From: Sulfurimonas aquatica
GTDB lineage: Bacteria > Campylobacterota > Campylobacteria > Campylobacterales > Sulfurimonadaceae
Assembly (NCBI RefSeq): GCF_017357825.1
Contig: NZ_CP046072.1
Coordinates: forward strand, 2,604,001-2,668,000
Direction: 5' to 3'
DNA length: 64,000 nt
The position numbers and the translations under genes are program-made. The notes under the pieces were generated by a model. The model saw nothing but the letters and a program-made list of their open reading frames with translations. It did not search any database and was not told the DNA's origin. How positions within the stretch are numbered: position 1 is the first letter of the stretch; the number at the start of each line of letters is the position of its first letter. This document shows positions 56,278 through 64,000 of the stretch, piece by piece.

Positions 56278-57315
56278 ATGAGCACTTCAAATTTAGAAGA
56301 AAAAATACATTTAGCTTATGCTAAAAAACTAGAGTCAGCAGATAAAAGAATAGTTGGTGCAGTTCAAGAGTGCGAACTAGATATAAAAGAGATGTCATTC
56401 CAGGATATAAAAGAGATTACTACTACTATCGTCTCCCTTGAAACACTCTCATTAGAGTCTGATTTAAATGAGCTTTTAGAAAAAAAAGAAGCTATAGAAA
56501 GAGCTTTAGAGAAAAAACATGATGAACTTCAAAACTCTAAATATGAAATCTTTAATGTTCTTGAAGAACAATTTAGTTCAAGTGAATACGCTCTCTCAAA
56601 ACTTCATCAAGTCAAACTTCAATCTATAGATTTATATAATATACTTAGTGAAATGGTTGAATCAGCAATTATCACTGCTTTAGAAAAAGATACAGATGGT
56701 GATATTATAGAATCTACTACTGAAGTTATAAAAGAGATAACATTTGAAGCGATAAAAGAGGGTTCTCTTAACACTATAAGAGTGAGAAAAATTCTATCTA
56801 CTATTTTGATGACGGCAATTGATGTAGCAGATGCAATGCCAAATAGAGCAGACAAAATTTTAAAATCTACTCTTAGGGGAATGAGAAGTGGCCTTATTAA
56901 GTCTATTGATAGATTCAAAAAAAGACTTGCGTTTATGCCTATGGAAGCAAAACATATACTTATCGAAGATTACGACACTATTATTGAAGATTTAAATCAG
57001 ACTGATACACTCTTTTCTCAAGTTGTATCAACTCAAGCAATTCAATGTAATGAACCAATTAAAACCATTCTAACAAAACTCAACAAAGAGATGTCATATG
57101 ATTTAGAAGAGCTAGTTCATATATCAAAAGAAACAGCAGAGGTAATGAGGGAGAGATTTTCTAGCTTTGCAAAAATTGCAGTCAAAAAAGCAGATATCGC
57201 TCTTAACTCACCAAAAGCAAAAGAAGCTAAAAGAATGGGAACACAAGCTTGGGGCGTTGCTAAAGTCGCTCTAGGAAGTGCCATTAAATCAGCAAAAAAT
57301 GCTATTGACAAATAA
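56278..57315 (+). CDS. Hypothetical helical protein, 345 residues
   Basis: A soluble, almost entirely helical and coiled-coil protein with no signal peptide. Long Glu/Lys/Leu heptads run across residues 1-100 and 200-310, and the C-terminus has an Ala/Lys-rich amphipathic segment (GTQAWGVAKVALGSAIKSAKNAIDK, cited in part). It resembles large families of uncharacterised Campylobacterota proteins (DUF6781-like in my memory, not certain). It lies 11 bases after the DUF493 gene and 22 before a DUF2231-like gene, so it may be co-transcribed. It could be a scaffold or membrane-surface protein. Confidence 0.55.
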   Translation: MSTSNLEEKIHLAYAKKLESADKRIVGAVQECELDIKEMSFQDIKEITTTIVSLETLSLESDLNELLEKKEAIERALEKKHDELQNSKYEIFNVLEEQFSSSEYALSKLHQVKLQSIDLYNILSEMVESAIITALEKDTDGDIIESTTEVIKEITFEAIKEGSLNTIRVRKILSTILMTAIDVADAMPNRADKILKSTLRGMRSGLIKSIDRFKKRLAFMPMEAKHILIEDYDTIIEDLNQTDTLFSQVVSTQAIQCNEPIKTILTKLNKEMSYDLEELVHISKETAEVMRERFSSFAKIAVKKADIALNSPKAKEAKRMGTQAWGVAKVALGSAIKSAKNAIDK

Positions 57316-57337
57316 ACTCAACAAAAAAGGATAATTT

Positions 57338-57949
57338 ATGATGTTACACCCAGCAACAGTTCACTTCGCAATGGTTCTCCCAGTAGTTGCCTCAGTATTT
57401 GGAATTATATATCTTATAAAGAAAGACAAGATGAGTGCTCAACTATCTTCTTTAAGCACTCTCGTCGCTGCATTTGCCATGATAGTAGCTTGGTATACCG
57501 GGAGTGAAGCAGGACCACAGATATATGATTATCTTAGTGAGGCAGGACAACATGAGCTTATAGAACACAAAGAGTTAGGTCTATACTTAGCTATTGCATT
57601 ATCTATTGTAGCAATTTTAAAAATTCTTGGATGTAAAATGCAAAAGTTTTTTATCGAGGCAATCTCGATTATCTTATTATTGCTTATTACTGCTACTACT
57701 TTCCTTCAAGGAAAAGATGGTGGGGAAATTGTGTATGAGCATGGAATGCCCTTTAAAGCATATATGATTGAAGACTCTCTAAATGAAGCACAAGTAAATG
57801 CTGAGGAAGAAGAAGATCCTGAAGCAAAAGTAGAAATATATGAAGAAACGATAGAGGATATCAAGCTACTTTCTCAAGAAGTTAACGAGCTCTACTCTGA
57901 TAAATCTTCTGCAGAAGAGAGTCAAGAAGAAGAAAAAGAAGAAGAATAA
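57338..57949 (+). CDS. DUF2231-like membrane protein with acidic tail
   Basis: A 203-residue protein with four membrane segments (about 5-25, 37-57, 83-100, 104-124) starting MLHPATVHFAMVLPVVA, the HPxxVHFAxxL signature of the DUF2231 group. The histidines in the first helix could bind a haem or metal, as proposed for related membrane cytochrome-like proteins. Residues 145-203 are strongly acidic and soluble (EEEDPEAKVE, then EESQEEEKEEE). Function unknown. The candidate antitoxin ORF begins two bases after its stop. Confidence 0.7.
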   Translation: MMLHPATVHFAMVLPVVASVFGIIYLIKKDKMSAQLSSLSTLVAAFAMIVAWYTGSEAGPQIYDYLSEAGQHELIEHKELGLYLAIALSIVAILKILGCKMQKFFIEAISIILLLLITATTFLQGKDGGEIVYEHGMPFKAYMIEDSLNEAQVNAEEEEDPEAKVEIYEETIEDIKLLSQEVNELYSDKSSAEESQEEEKEEE

Positions 57950-57951
57950 AT

Positions 57952-58080
57952 ATGGATGAAAATCTCAAGATACAAATACTTCGTGATATAGAGAGATATA
58001 AAAATGATAAAAGTAGCTTTAAAAACCTTGTTGAGAATATGAAAGAGATAACAAAGTGGCTAGAAGAGAAAAGTAAATAA
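57952..58080 (+). CDS. Candidate antitoxin, 42 residues
   Basis: An ORF of 42 codons (starts MDENLKIQIL, ends WLEEKSK) that is too short for many gene finders. It is charged and helical, with a Lys/Asp-rich first part. Its stop (TAA) overlaps the start of the following ParE-like ORF by one base (TAATG), and it begins 2 bases after the DUF2231-like stop. Short acidic/helical proteins in front of a ParE-like gene are typical antitoxins. I infer that it binds the toxin; it has no clear DNA-binding domain, so autoregulation is uncertain. Confidence 0.55.
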   Translation: MDENLKIQILRDIERYKNDKSSFKNLVENMKEITKWLEEKSK

Positions 58081-58349
58081 TGAATATTTTATGTACACCT
58101 CTTTATGAGGAACAGCTTATGTATATCTTAGAGGGTATGCATAATGAAAATAAAAGTTTAACAAAGAAGTTCAAACTCTACCTAGATACAATCATCATCA
58201 ATCTACCAACAAAAGCACAAAAATATAAATCATCTATCTATTTTGATGATGAGACAATAAAAGATATAGAACATGAGGGTTACACTATAATTTTTTACAC
58301 AGATAAAGAGAGTAGTACCTATCTCATTTTATCTATTCTCAAGAAATAA
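58080..58349 (+). CDS. ParE/RelE-family toxin-like protein
   Basis: An 89-residue protein of the ParE/RelE fold: an N-terminal helix pair, FKLYLDTIIINLPTKAQKYKSSIYFDD (cited in part), then the beta-sheet with GYTIIFYTDKES and ILSILKK. These are the strands and the C-terminal motif usual in Campylobacterota ParE-like toxins, including the YTIIFY core. Such toxins poison gyrase or cleave ribosome-bound mRNA; which one applies cannot be told. Translation is coupled to the 42-residue ORF upstream, which supports a toxin-antitoxin pair. Confidence 0.65.
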   Translation: MNILCTPLYEEQLMYILEGMHNENKSLTKKFKLYLDTIIINLPTKAQKYKSSIYFDDETIKDIEHEGYTIIFYTDKESSTYLILSILKK

Positions 58350-58551
58350 TCTCTTAGACACTGTTTCATTTTGTAACCTAAGTAGCCTTGATATTCTAAG
58401 ATAATATTACTGCTTCCACATATTACCTATTTGGTAACAACCCTAAATTTCAAATTAAGTATAAAATGGCATAATTGTATGGTAAAAACTATGCTTATAA
58501 TCTGTATAAGAGGCATAGAACTAATTATATTAACTAATTAAAGGAGAGAAT

Positions 58552-59874
58552 ATGGATAATAAAAAATCTCAACAAGATAATGTTCTTGGCAGAAGAGACT
58601 TTTTCAGTAAAGTAGCTGCAATGTCAGCAACTGCTCTTGCTGGAACATCACTTTTAGCAAATGAATCAGCCGGAGAAGGCGATCCTGCCATAATGCATCA
58701 TACAAAATGGGGGCAAGTTTGGGGAGATCCTGTAACTACAAACCTATATGGTGTTCCTTCGCCGTATGAGCATAATAACACAAGAAGAAGTACTAAACTT
58801 CTTGCTTCTGGTAACTTTAGAGCATCAATTGCTGTAACACCTATACATGAATCAGAAGGAATTATTACTCCAAATGGTCTTTTCTTTTCTCGTTCACATG
58901 GTGGTACTGCACATGTTGATCCAAATGAATACCGTTTAATGATTCACGGTTTAGTGGAAAAGCCAATAGTATTAACTCTTGCTCAGCTTAAGCGCTATCC
59001 AAGTGTTACACGTACTCACTTTATTGAGTGTCCAGCAAATGGTGGACAAGAGTGGAGAGGGCCACAGTTCAACTCTGTACAATTTGCTAAAGGTTTTATG
59101 GCATCTGCTGAGTGGACTGGTGTTTACATTAAAACTATCCTTGAAGACTTAGGCCTTAAGCCAGAAGCACAATGGATGCTTGCTGAAGGTTCTGATAACT
59201 CTAAAATGGGAAGAACAGTGCCTGTAGATAAAGTAATGGACGATGCGATGATCGTTTGGGGACAAAATGGTGAAGCACTACGTCCTGAGCAAGGTTATCC
59301 AGTAAGATTACTTCTTCCAGGTTGGGAAGGTAACTTATGTGTTAAGTGGTTACGTAGATTAGAATTTGCTGTTGAACCTTGGTACTGTAAAGAAGAGACT
59401 TCTAAATATACAGATCTTAAGCCAACTGGTAAAGCTATCCAACACTTCTATGCAAATGAAGTTAACTCAACAGTTACTTCTCCATCTCCAGAGATTCCTT
59501 GGACTGACCTCAAAGAGGGCGATCAAGTAGAAATTGAAGGACTTGCATGGTCTGGTATGGGTACAATTACAACAGTAGATCTTTCATTTGATGGTGGTAG
59601 AAACTATGTTGAAGCACAAATCAAAGGTTTAGTATTACCAAAATCTTGGACTAGATGGTCATATATGTTTACTATACCAAAAGACTTTCAGGTGAATGGT
59701 AAGCAAATTATTCTTGCTTCACGTGCTATAGATGATGCTGGGTATATTCAGCCAACTATCGATGAAGAAATAGGTATCATGGGTGTAGAAGCTGTATATC
59801 ACAGAAATGCAGTTGAGACTTGGGAAGTAACAAAAGAAGGAAAGGTGAATCATGTTCAAATTAGAAGTATATAG
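58552..59874 (+). CDS. soxC: Sulfane dehydrogenase molybdenum subunit SoxC
   Basis: SoxC is the Mo-pterin subunit of SoxCD, which oxidises the sulfane sulfur bound to SoxY with release of six electrons. The 440-residue protein has a twin-arginine signal (GRRDFFSKVAAMSATALAG) for folded export, then a sulfite-oxidase-type domain with the Mo-binding Cys in HFIECPANGGQEW (about residue 164) and a dimerisation domain (about 290-430). It starts behind GGAGAG 6 bases before ATG. Its last 23 bases overlap soxD. With soxDYZ it is a separate cluster of the kind known in Sulfurimonas. Confidence 0.96.
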   Translation: MDNKKSQQDNVLGRRDFFSKVAAMSATALAGTSLLANESAGEGDPAIMHHTKWGQVWGDPVTTNLYGVPSPYEHNNTRRSTKLLASGNFRASIAVTPIHESEGIITPNGLFFSRSHGGTAHVDPNEYRLMIHGLVEKPIVLTLAQLKRYPSVTRTHFIECPANGGQEWRGPQFNSVQFAKGFMASAEWTGVYIKTILEDLGLKPEAQWMLAEGSDNSKMGRTVPVDKVMDDAMIVWGQNGEALRPEQGYPVRLLLPGWEGNLCVKWLRRLEFAVEPWYCKEETSKYTDLKPTGKAIQHFYANEVNSTVTSPSPEIPWTDLKEGDQVEIEGLAWSGMGTITTVDLSFDGGRNYVEAQIKGLVLPKSWTRWSYMFTIPKDFQVNGKQIILASRAIDDAGYIQPTIDEEIGIMGVEAVYHRNAVETWEVTKEGKVNHVQIRSI

Positions 59875-61024
59875 TAAATTAGTAGTTTCAAGCACAATAG
59901 CTGCTACTGTAGCACTATTTGCCGCTGGTTGTATGTCTGGAGGCACAGCTCCTTCTTCATCACCTGCATCTAGTGAACTAAGTATAGATGGTGGTGTTAC
60001 TTATCCAGTAGTTAATGGAAAAACTGGTCCTTACCATGTTATATCAGTTAGCGATGAGTATAAAAAACAAAATAATGGCCGTGTTCCTAATCATGCGGAA
60101 CTAAAAAAATGGAATACAGATGTTATGGCATCTTATGTGTACAATGAAGACCCAACAGCAGAAGGTTTACCAGAAGGTGAAGGTTCTGTTGAAGAAGGTG
60201 AAGCTTTATACGAGAAACAATGTGTAATGTGTCACGGTGACTTTGGTTCAGGTGGTGGTGGATATCCAGCACTTTCCAAAGGTAATGCATATGAATTACA
60301 AAAGACTTTAAAAAATAACAGATACAAAGACCCAGAAGCTGATGGTCCAGTTCGTCTTTTTGGTTCATACTGGCCTCAAGCTAGTACAATGTTCTGGTAT
60401 ATTAGAGATGGTATGCCTCACCCTAAATCTGACACATTAAGTGTTAATGAGACTTATGCACTGACTGCATACATGCTAAACATTAATGAAATGATAGTAG
60501 ATGGTGAAGAAGTAGATGATGAGTATGTACTTAATCGTGAGAAATTTTTAAAAATTAAAATGCCAAATGAAGATGGATTTGAACCAAACATTAAAGGTCC
60601 AAATACTTTACCTGGAGTAAAAGCATACTTTGGTAAAGCAGAAAACTTCGGTGCTAAAAATCTTAACCAAGGGGCAGAGCGCTGTATGACTGATTGTCAA
60701 AAACCAACTGCTAAAACTAAGTACATCCAAAATGGTGGTATCAAAGACTTTATTCCAGATATGAATACAGTAAGAGATTTACCAGTAAAAGAAGAAGTTG
60801 CAGTTGATCCAAAAGAAGTGTATGCAAATGCTTGTGCTATGTGTCACTCTGCATTCCTTTCACCAGGTGCACCTGAGTGGGCTGGCTATACTGCTAAAGG
60901 TATGGACAAAGTTTATGCTAATGGAATTAACGGAACTGAGGGTGGTATGCCTGCTAAAGGTGGAGCAAACCTTTCAGACAAAAACTTTAAAACTGTAGTT
61001 GACTATTTAGTTAACGGTAAATAA
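59852..61024 (+). CDS. soxD: SoxD, diheme cytochrome c of sulfane dehydrogenase
   Basis: SoxD takes electrons from SoxC. The 390-residue protein carries two haem-c motifs: CVMCH (about residue 124) and CAMCH (about 326), each with a downstream Met candidate. A CMTDC segment between them (about 276) may form a disulfide. The N-terminus has a lipobox (LFAAGC, Cys at 27), suggesting a lipid anchor instead of a free periplasmic protein. It overlaps soxC, and soxY follows after 17 bases. The first about 70 residues after the signal are low complexity, likely a linker. Confidence 0.92.
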   Translation: MFKLEVYSKLVVSSTIAATVALFAAGCMSGGTAPSSSPASSELSIDGGVTYPVVNGKTGPYHVISVSDEYKKQNNGRVPNHAELKKWNTDVMASYVYNEDPTAEGLPEGEGSVEEGEALYEKQCVMCHGDFGSGGGGYPALSKGNAYELQKTLKNNRYKDPEADGPVRLFGSYWPQASTMFWYIRDGMPHPKSDTLSVNETYALTAYMLNINEMIVDGEEVDDEYVLNREKFLKIKMPNEDGFEPNIKGPNTLPGVKAYFGKAENFGAKNLNQGAERCMTDCQKPTAKTKYIQNGGIKDFIPDMNTVRDLPVKEEVAVDPKEVYANACAMCHSAFLSPGAPEWAGYTAKGMDKVYANGINGTEGGMPAKGGANLSDKNFKTVVDYLVNGK

Positions 61025-61041
61025 AAAAAGAAGGAATTATT

Positions 61042-61494
61042 ATGGAAAGAAGACAATTTTTAAGTATGACTCTAGGTGCATTAGCTTTAGCTACTGTTCC
61101 TGCAAGTGTAAGAGCGGAAGATTTTAGAAAAACTAAGCCAACTGTATGGTCTGCACACACTGTTGATGATGCTATCAAAGCAATGTATGGCTCAACTAAC
61201 TTAGTTATGCAAGGCGTTACTTTAACGGCTCCAGATGTTGCAAGTAATGGTGGAGCAATCCCTGTTGATTTTGGTACTTCAATCGATGCTAAAACTATCG
61301 CAGTGTTTCAAGATGCAAATCCTGAAGCTGCTGTATGTGTTTATACATTAAATAAGTATAGTAAAAATGATTACTCTATAAAAATCAAAATGGCAAAATC
61401 AGGAACTATAACTATCGTTGCTGAAGGTAAAGATGGAAAGCTATACGCAGCTAAGAAAACTCTAGACGTTGCTCTTGGTGGATGTGAAGGTTAA
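61042..61494 (+). CDS. soxY: Sulfur-carrier protein SoxY
   Basis: SoxY carries thiosulfate-derived sulfur on a C-terminal cysteine. The 150-residue protein has a twin-arginine signal (ERRQFLSMTLGALALATVPASVRA), cleaved near residue 25, and an Ig-like SoxY domain. The usual C-terminal swinging arm GGCGG is here GGCEG; the carrier cysteine remains but the second last residue is Glu. This differs from the standard motif and may mark the SoxCD-linked variant. An AAGGAA ribosome-binding site is present. It is paired with soxZ 49 bases downstream. Confidence 0.93.
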   Translation: MERRQFLSMTLGALALATVPASVRAEDFRKTKPTVWSAHTVDDAIKAMYGSTNLVMQGVTLTAPDVASNGGAIPVDFGTSIDAKTIAVFQDANPEAAVCVYTLNKYSKNDYSIKIKMAKSGTITIVAEGKDGKLYAAKKTLDVALGGCEG

Positions 61495-61543
61495 TTCCTT
61501 AGCATTTAATAACAAAATATTAATAATTAATTAAAGGTATATT

Positions 61544-61849
61544 ATGAAAGTAAAAGCAAAATTAAAAAATGGCGTTGTTAAAGTTAAGTGTATGGCTAAA
61601 CATGACATGACTACTTACAACCAGATGGAAAAGAAAACAGGTAATAGAGAAGATGCAAACTTTATTACATATATGACTGCTAAAATCGGTAATGAAACTG
61701 TATTTGAAGCTTCAACTTCTCAGTTTTTATCTAAAAACCCAATCTTCAAGTTTCAATTTCAAGGTATTGGCGCTAAAGGCGACAAACTTGTAATGGAATG
61801 GACAGACCGTAAAGGTAATAAAGGTAAAGGTAAAGGTAAAATTAAATAA
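61544..61849 (+). CDS. soxZ: SoxZ, partner of SoxY
   Basis: SoxZ forms the SoxYZ heterodimer and is a small immunoglobulin-like protein without cysteine function. The 101-residue protein has the family opening VKAKLKNGVVKVKCMAKHDM and the ITYMTAKIGNETVFEAST region, both cited in part. The C-terminus is a Lys/Gly repeat (KGNKGKGKGKIK) that looks like an extension beyond the typical end. It has no signal peptide and would be exported as a complex with Tat-bearing SoxY. A terminator hairpin follows. Confidence 0.93.
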   Translation: MKVKAKLKNGVVKVKCMAKHDMTTYNQMEKKTGNREDANFITYMTAKIGNETVFEASTSQFLSKNPIFKFQFQGIGAKGDKLVMEWTDRKGNKGKGKGKIK

Positions 61850-61874
61850 TTTTACTCTTTATCAAACTACTTTA

Positions 61875-61897
61875 GGAAATGAGCTAGTCTCATTTCC
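61875..61897 (+). terminator. Hairpin after soxZ
   Basis: A perfect 9-bp stem (GGAAATGAG/CTCATTTCC, 5-base loop), 25 bases after the soxZ stop and followed by CACTTTTAA. It closes the soxCDYZ unit; the T-tract is short. Confidence 0.6.
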
Positions 61898-62049
61898 CAC
61901 TTTTAACCCTTCCCTTCCCCTAACAAACAAATACCTACAGTAAAAAAATCTATATATTTCATTTTTTATAAAGCATAGCTTTGACCAAAAATATAAATAT
62001 TGATATACTTAGTTAATGAAAAATAATAAAACTGAGAGAATCTAATCAA

Positions 62050-62502
62050 ATGACAGTACACTCACAAGGTAAAGTTATACAGCTTTATGTAACAAATAAA
62101 GATACTACTAAAGGTAGACAGACTACAAAAAAAGTACACTTAGATGAGAAGGGTATAATTGATGACAAGTTCTATAATAAAAACCTTCAGCGCTCTATAC
62201 TTATAGCCTCAATCGATAGTTACACTATAGCTAAAGAGAACGGTATAGAGATAGAAGATGGATCGCTAGGTGAAAACATTTTAATAGATATAAACCCCTA
62301 CCACCTTAAAAGTGGCGATACTCTCATAATAGGTAAAAATGAGCTAAAGATAACTCAAAACTGTACAATCTGTCAAGGATTATCTTCAGTTGACTCCAAG
62401 TTACCAAAACTACTAAAAAATGATAGAGGTATCTTTGCAAGATATGTAAAGGGTAATTCAGAAATAAAAATAGGTGATAGTGTCCTAATTACTAAATCTT
62501 AA
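62050..62502 (+). CDS. MOSC domain protein
   Basis: A 150-residue protein with a MOSC (MOCO sulfurase C-terminal) fold. The N-terminal strand VIQLYVTNKD, the segment GSLGENILID (matching the GDxGENI family pattern) and the conserved Cys in NCTICQG are present. MOSC domains bind sulfur or molybdenum-cofactor ligands and can move sulfur. Its position after soxCDYZ and near Mo-cofactor genes suggests a role in cofactor or sulfur handling, but it has its own upstream region. ATG 62050 follows AGAGA. Single-domain form; partner unknown. Confidence 0.85.
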   Translation: MTVHSQGKVIQLYVTNKDTTKGRQTTKKVHLDEKGIIDDKFYNKNLQRSILIASIDSYTIAKENGIEIEDGSLGENILIDINPYHLKSGDTLIIGKNELKITQNCTICQGLSSVDSKLPKLLKNDRGIFARYVKGNSEIKIGDSVLITKS

Positions 62503-62562
62503 TATAATTTATAGAAAAATGATGTTAGAATCTAAAACAAAATTTACTCACAAGGAATAAAT

Positions 62563-63534
62563 ATGAAAAAAATAATATCACTGATAATGGCTGCATTAGT
62601 AGCACTATCAATAGTTGGTTGCTCAAGTGCAGAAGCTACTCCAGCAAAACCTAAAAAGATCCAAGATGTACAGGTATTCTCTACACCTAATGCAGATGGA
62701 AAAATAACAACTAAGACAATTGAAAAGGCTTTTGACTCAGTTGGTCTAAGTGTGCCAGGAAACAACGATATGAATAAGCCTTTTAGTCAAAGGTTTCCTA
62801 AGCTACACTACAAAGTTTATAACTTAGCAATGTATGTAAATAATGACTTAACATATAAGTTAATAAAAAAATATCCTAACTTTGGTGCTTTAACTCCGCT
62901 AACAATGTCAATATGGGAAGGTAAAGAAGGATGCATGAATGTAGCAACCCTAACTATTAACGGTATGGCAAGATCAACTGGTATTCCTCTTACAGACCCA
63001 GACTTAATTGCTTATGCTGCTTTAATACATAAAGGTTTAAAAACTGCAATGCCACATGGTAGTTTTAAAAACTTAGACCATACAGTTAAGTTTCCTAATA
63101 AGACGCTAGCGACTAACTTTGAAATGGAACTTGAACTTGATGGTGAATCCCCAGAGGACTTTATAGAAAACTTTGAAGCAGAATTTGAAGCAGAAATGGA
63201 GCCATTAGGTTTCTTGATGCCAAACTATTCTAACCTTAATGAAGAAATATTTGACGAAGCTGGTTATGAAGCATATGACTTTTATCATACATATTCAATC
63301 TGTAAATTTGATGTAATTTACCCAGTCTCTGAAAAACATCCTGAAGCAGGTGCTTGGGCTCCATGTTCATTTTATCTTTATAAGAAAAAAGGTGAGAATA
63401 AAATGTACTTAGGTTTCCTTTCAGTAGATAACTGGATTACAACAATCGGAATTACAGAAGATGAAGAAGGTGCTAAAAAACTTCGTGAGGCTCAAGGTTT
63501 TATTGAAAGAATTATTAATGAGATGACTGAGTAA
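62563..63534 (+). CDS. Putative lipoprotein, DUF302-like region
   Basis: A 323-residue exported protein with a lipobox signal (ALSIVGC, Cys at 20). The middle contains LIKKYPNFGALTPLTMSIWE and NGMARSTGIPLTDPDL, which look like the DUF302-type conserved region in its exported form. A Glu/Asp-rich segment (about residues 190-215) is probably a flexible linker. The C-terminal half has several cysteines (YSICKFDV, APCSFYLY). The next gene (63640) encodes a related N-terminus, so this is a tandem pair. Function unknown; proximity to sox may mean a periplasmic sulfur role. Confidence 0.65.
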   Translation: MKKIISLIMAALVALSIVGCSSAEATPAKPKKIQDVQVFSTPNADGKITTKTIEKAFDSVGLSVPGNNDMNKPFSQRFPKLHYKVYNLAMYVNNDLTYKLIKKYPNFGALTPLTMSIWEGKEGCMNVATLTINGMARSTGIPLTDPDLIAYAALIHKGLKTAMPHGSFKNLDHTVKFPNKTLATNFEMELELDGESPEDFIENFEAEFEAEMEPLGFLMPNYSNLNEEIFDEAGYEAYDFYHTYSICKFDVIYPVSEKHPEAGAWAPCSFYLYKKKGENKMYLGFLSVDNWITTIGITEDEEGAKKLREAQGFIERIINEMTE

Positions 63535-63540
63535 AATCTT

Positions 63541-63569
63541 TATAGACCTGCCAATGTGGTAGGTTTATA
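63541..63569 (+). terminator. Inverted repeat after the DUF302-like gene
   Basis: A 13-bp stem with two G-T pairs (TATAGACCTGCCA with TGGTAGGTTTATA, 3-base loop) four bases beyond the stop, followed by ATTTAGTT. It is probably part of a double terminator with the next hairpin. Confidence 0.5.
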
Positions 63570-63577
63570 ATTTAGTT

Positions 63578-63616
63578 AAAAAACATATGAACTTACATGA
63601 AGTTTATATGTTTTTT
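63578..63616 (+). terminator. Strong bidirectional-type terminator
   Basis: A 17-bp stem (AAAAAACATATGAACTT with its complement, one G-T pair, 5-base loop) ending in six T. It should stop transcription from the upstream gene and separate the two DUF302-like genes. Confidence 0.8.
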
Positions 63617-63639
63617 AATTCATAACTTCAGGGGTAAAA

Positions 63640-64000
63640 ATGAGACTACTAAATCAAATACTTTCCGCAGCTGCTATTACAACAGCAATTCTAACTAATA
63701 TACAAGCACAAACACAATTTTCACCAAGTGACAATAAAAAGCTGGCAGTAGAATACACTATAAATGGGAATATTGACGATGATTTTTTTGAATTTACAAA
63801 AGATCCATTGGCGGATATTGGTTTTTACTTAAATGATCCTCACCACAATGTAAATGTCGTGTATGAACAGCAAGTAGGAGCTACATCACTTGAGCAACTT
63901 GCATTTTCATCTTTAGTAAACGATAATAAAGCAAGAGAACTTATGAATATAGATCCAAGAATAGGTGGATTTACACCTTTTAATCTTGTTATTTATAGAA
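63640..64000 (+). CDS. Exported protein related to the preceding one, C-terminus outside the window
   Basis: The frame starts at ATG 63640 and is open to the window end (about 120 residues). A signal peptide (residues 1-24, ending NIQAQ) predicts export, but without a lipobox. Residues about 70-120 (LEQLAFSSLV, ELMNIDPRIGGFTPFNLVIY) correspond to the LIKKYPNFGALTPLTMSIWE region of the upstream lipoprotein, so both belong to one family. A GGGG run just before the ATG serves as ribosome-binding site. The rest cannot be judged. Function unknown. Confidence 0.7.
   Translation, partial: MRLLNQILSAAAITTAILTNIQAQTQFSPSDNKKLAVEYTINGNIDDDFFEFTKDPLADIGFYLNDPHHNVNVVYEQQVGATSLEQLAFSSLVNDNKARELMNIDPRIGGFTPFNLVIYR

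Overview
The window looks like part of a chromosome from a Campylobacterota (Epsilonproteobacteria) sulfur oxidiser, most likely close to Sulfurimonas. The evidence is the set of genes, not one marker: a strongly AT-rich sequence; mqnD of the futalosine menaquinone route; NifS/NifU-type Fe-S assembly; soxCDYZ as a separate cluster; short TATAAT promoters; and tightly packed genes with start/stop overlaps. I found no tRNA, rRNA, CRISPR array, transposase or prophage gene. No gene-free stretch exceeds about 300 bases.

Layout. 1-2.6 kb: a lipoprotein cut by the window edge, then mqnD-fliQ-murB. 2.6-10.8 kb (minus strand): an outer-membrane protein, tpx, tsaD, a two-gene type II restriction-modification system, dxr, cdsA, a small acidic protein and an NFACT protein. 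The restriction-modification pair sits inside the tsaD/dxr/cdsA block. 10.8-14.8 kb (plus): a possible 51-residue protein, a TonB-dependent receptor, a small membrane protein, a cysteine-rich small-domain protein and a CobT-like protein, read here as a putative corrinoid locus. 14.8-25 kb: hybrid histidine kinase, glutathionylspermidine-synthase-like protein, agmatinase, TerB-like protein, bioA and tamB/tamA.

25-44.5 kb is unusually rich in ion and osmotic functions: three MscS-family channels, a KefB-like antiporter, a Na/phosphate transporter, a DUF389 protein with an extra N-terminal domain, a Ca/H antiporter and MgtE. Inside it is a glutamate-ligase module. A cytoplasmic set (RimB-like retropepsin, RimK, AstE/AspA-like deacylase) is followed directly by a second deacylase and second retropepsin that both carry export signals. 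This cytoplasmic/periplasmic duplication is the most interesting arrangement in the window.

44.6-52 kb: TetR regulator, glutaminase, small unknown genes, a CitE/HpcH-like lyase with a 2-oxoglutarate oxygenase, then nifU and nifS. 52-58 kb: leuC, an OmpA-family protein with five thrombospondin-type-3 repeats, mobA, moaC, a DUF493 protein, two proteins of unknown role and a compact probable toxin-antitoxin pair. 58.5-61.9 kb: soxCDYZ, which with SoxXA and SoxB (not in this window) would oxidise thiosulfate in the periplasm. The end holds a MOSC protein and two related exported proteins, the last cut by the window edge.
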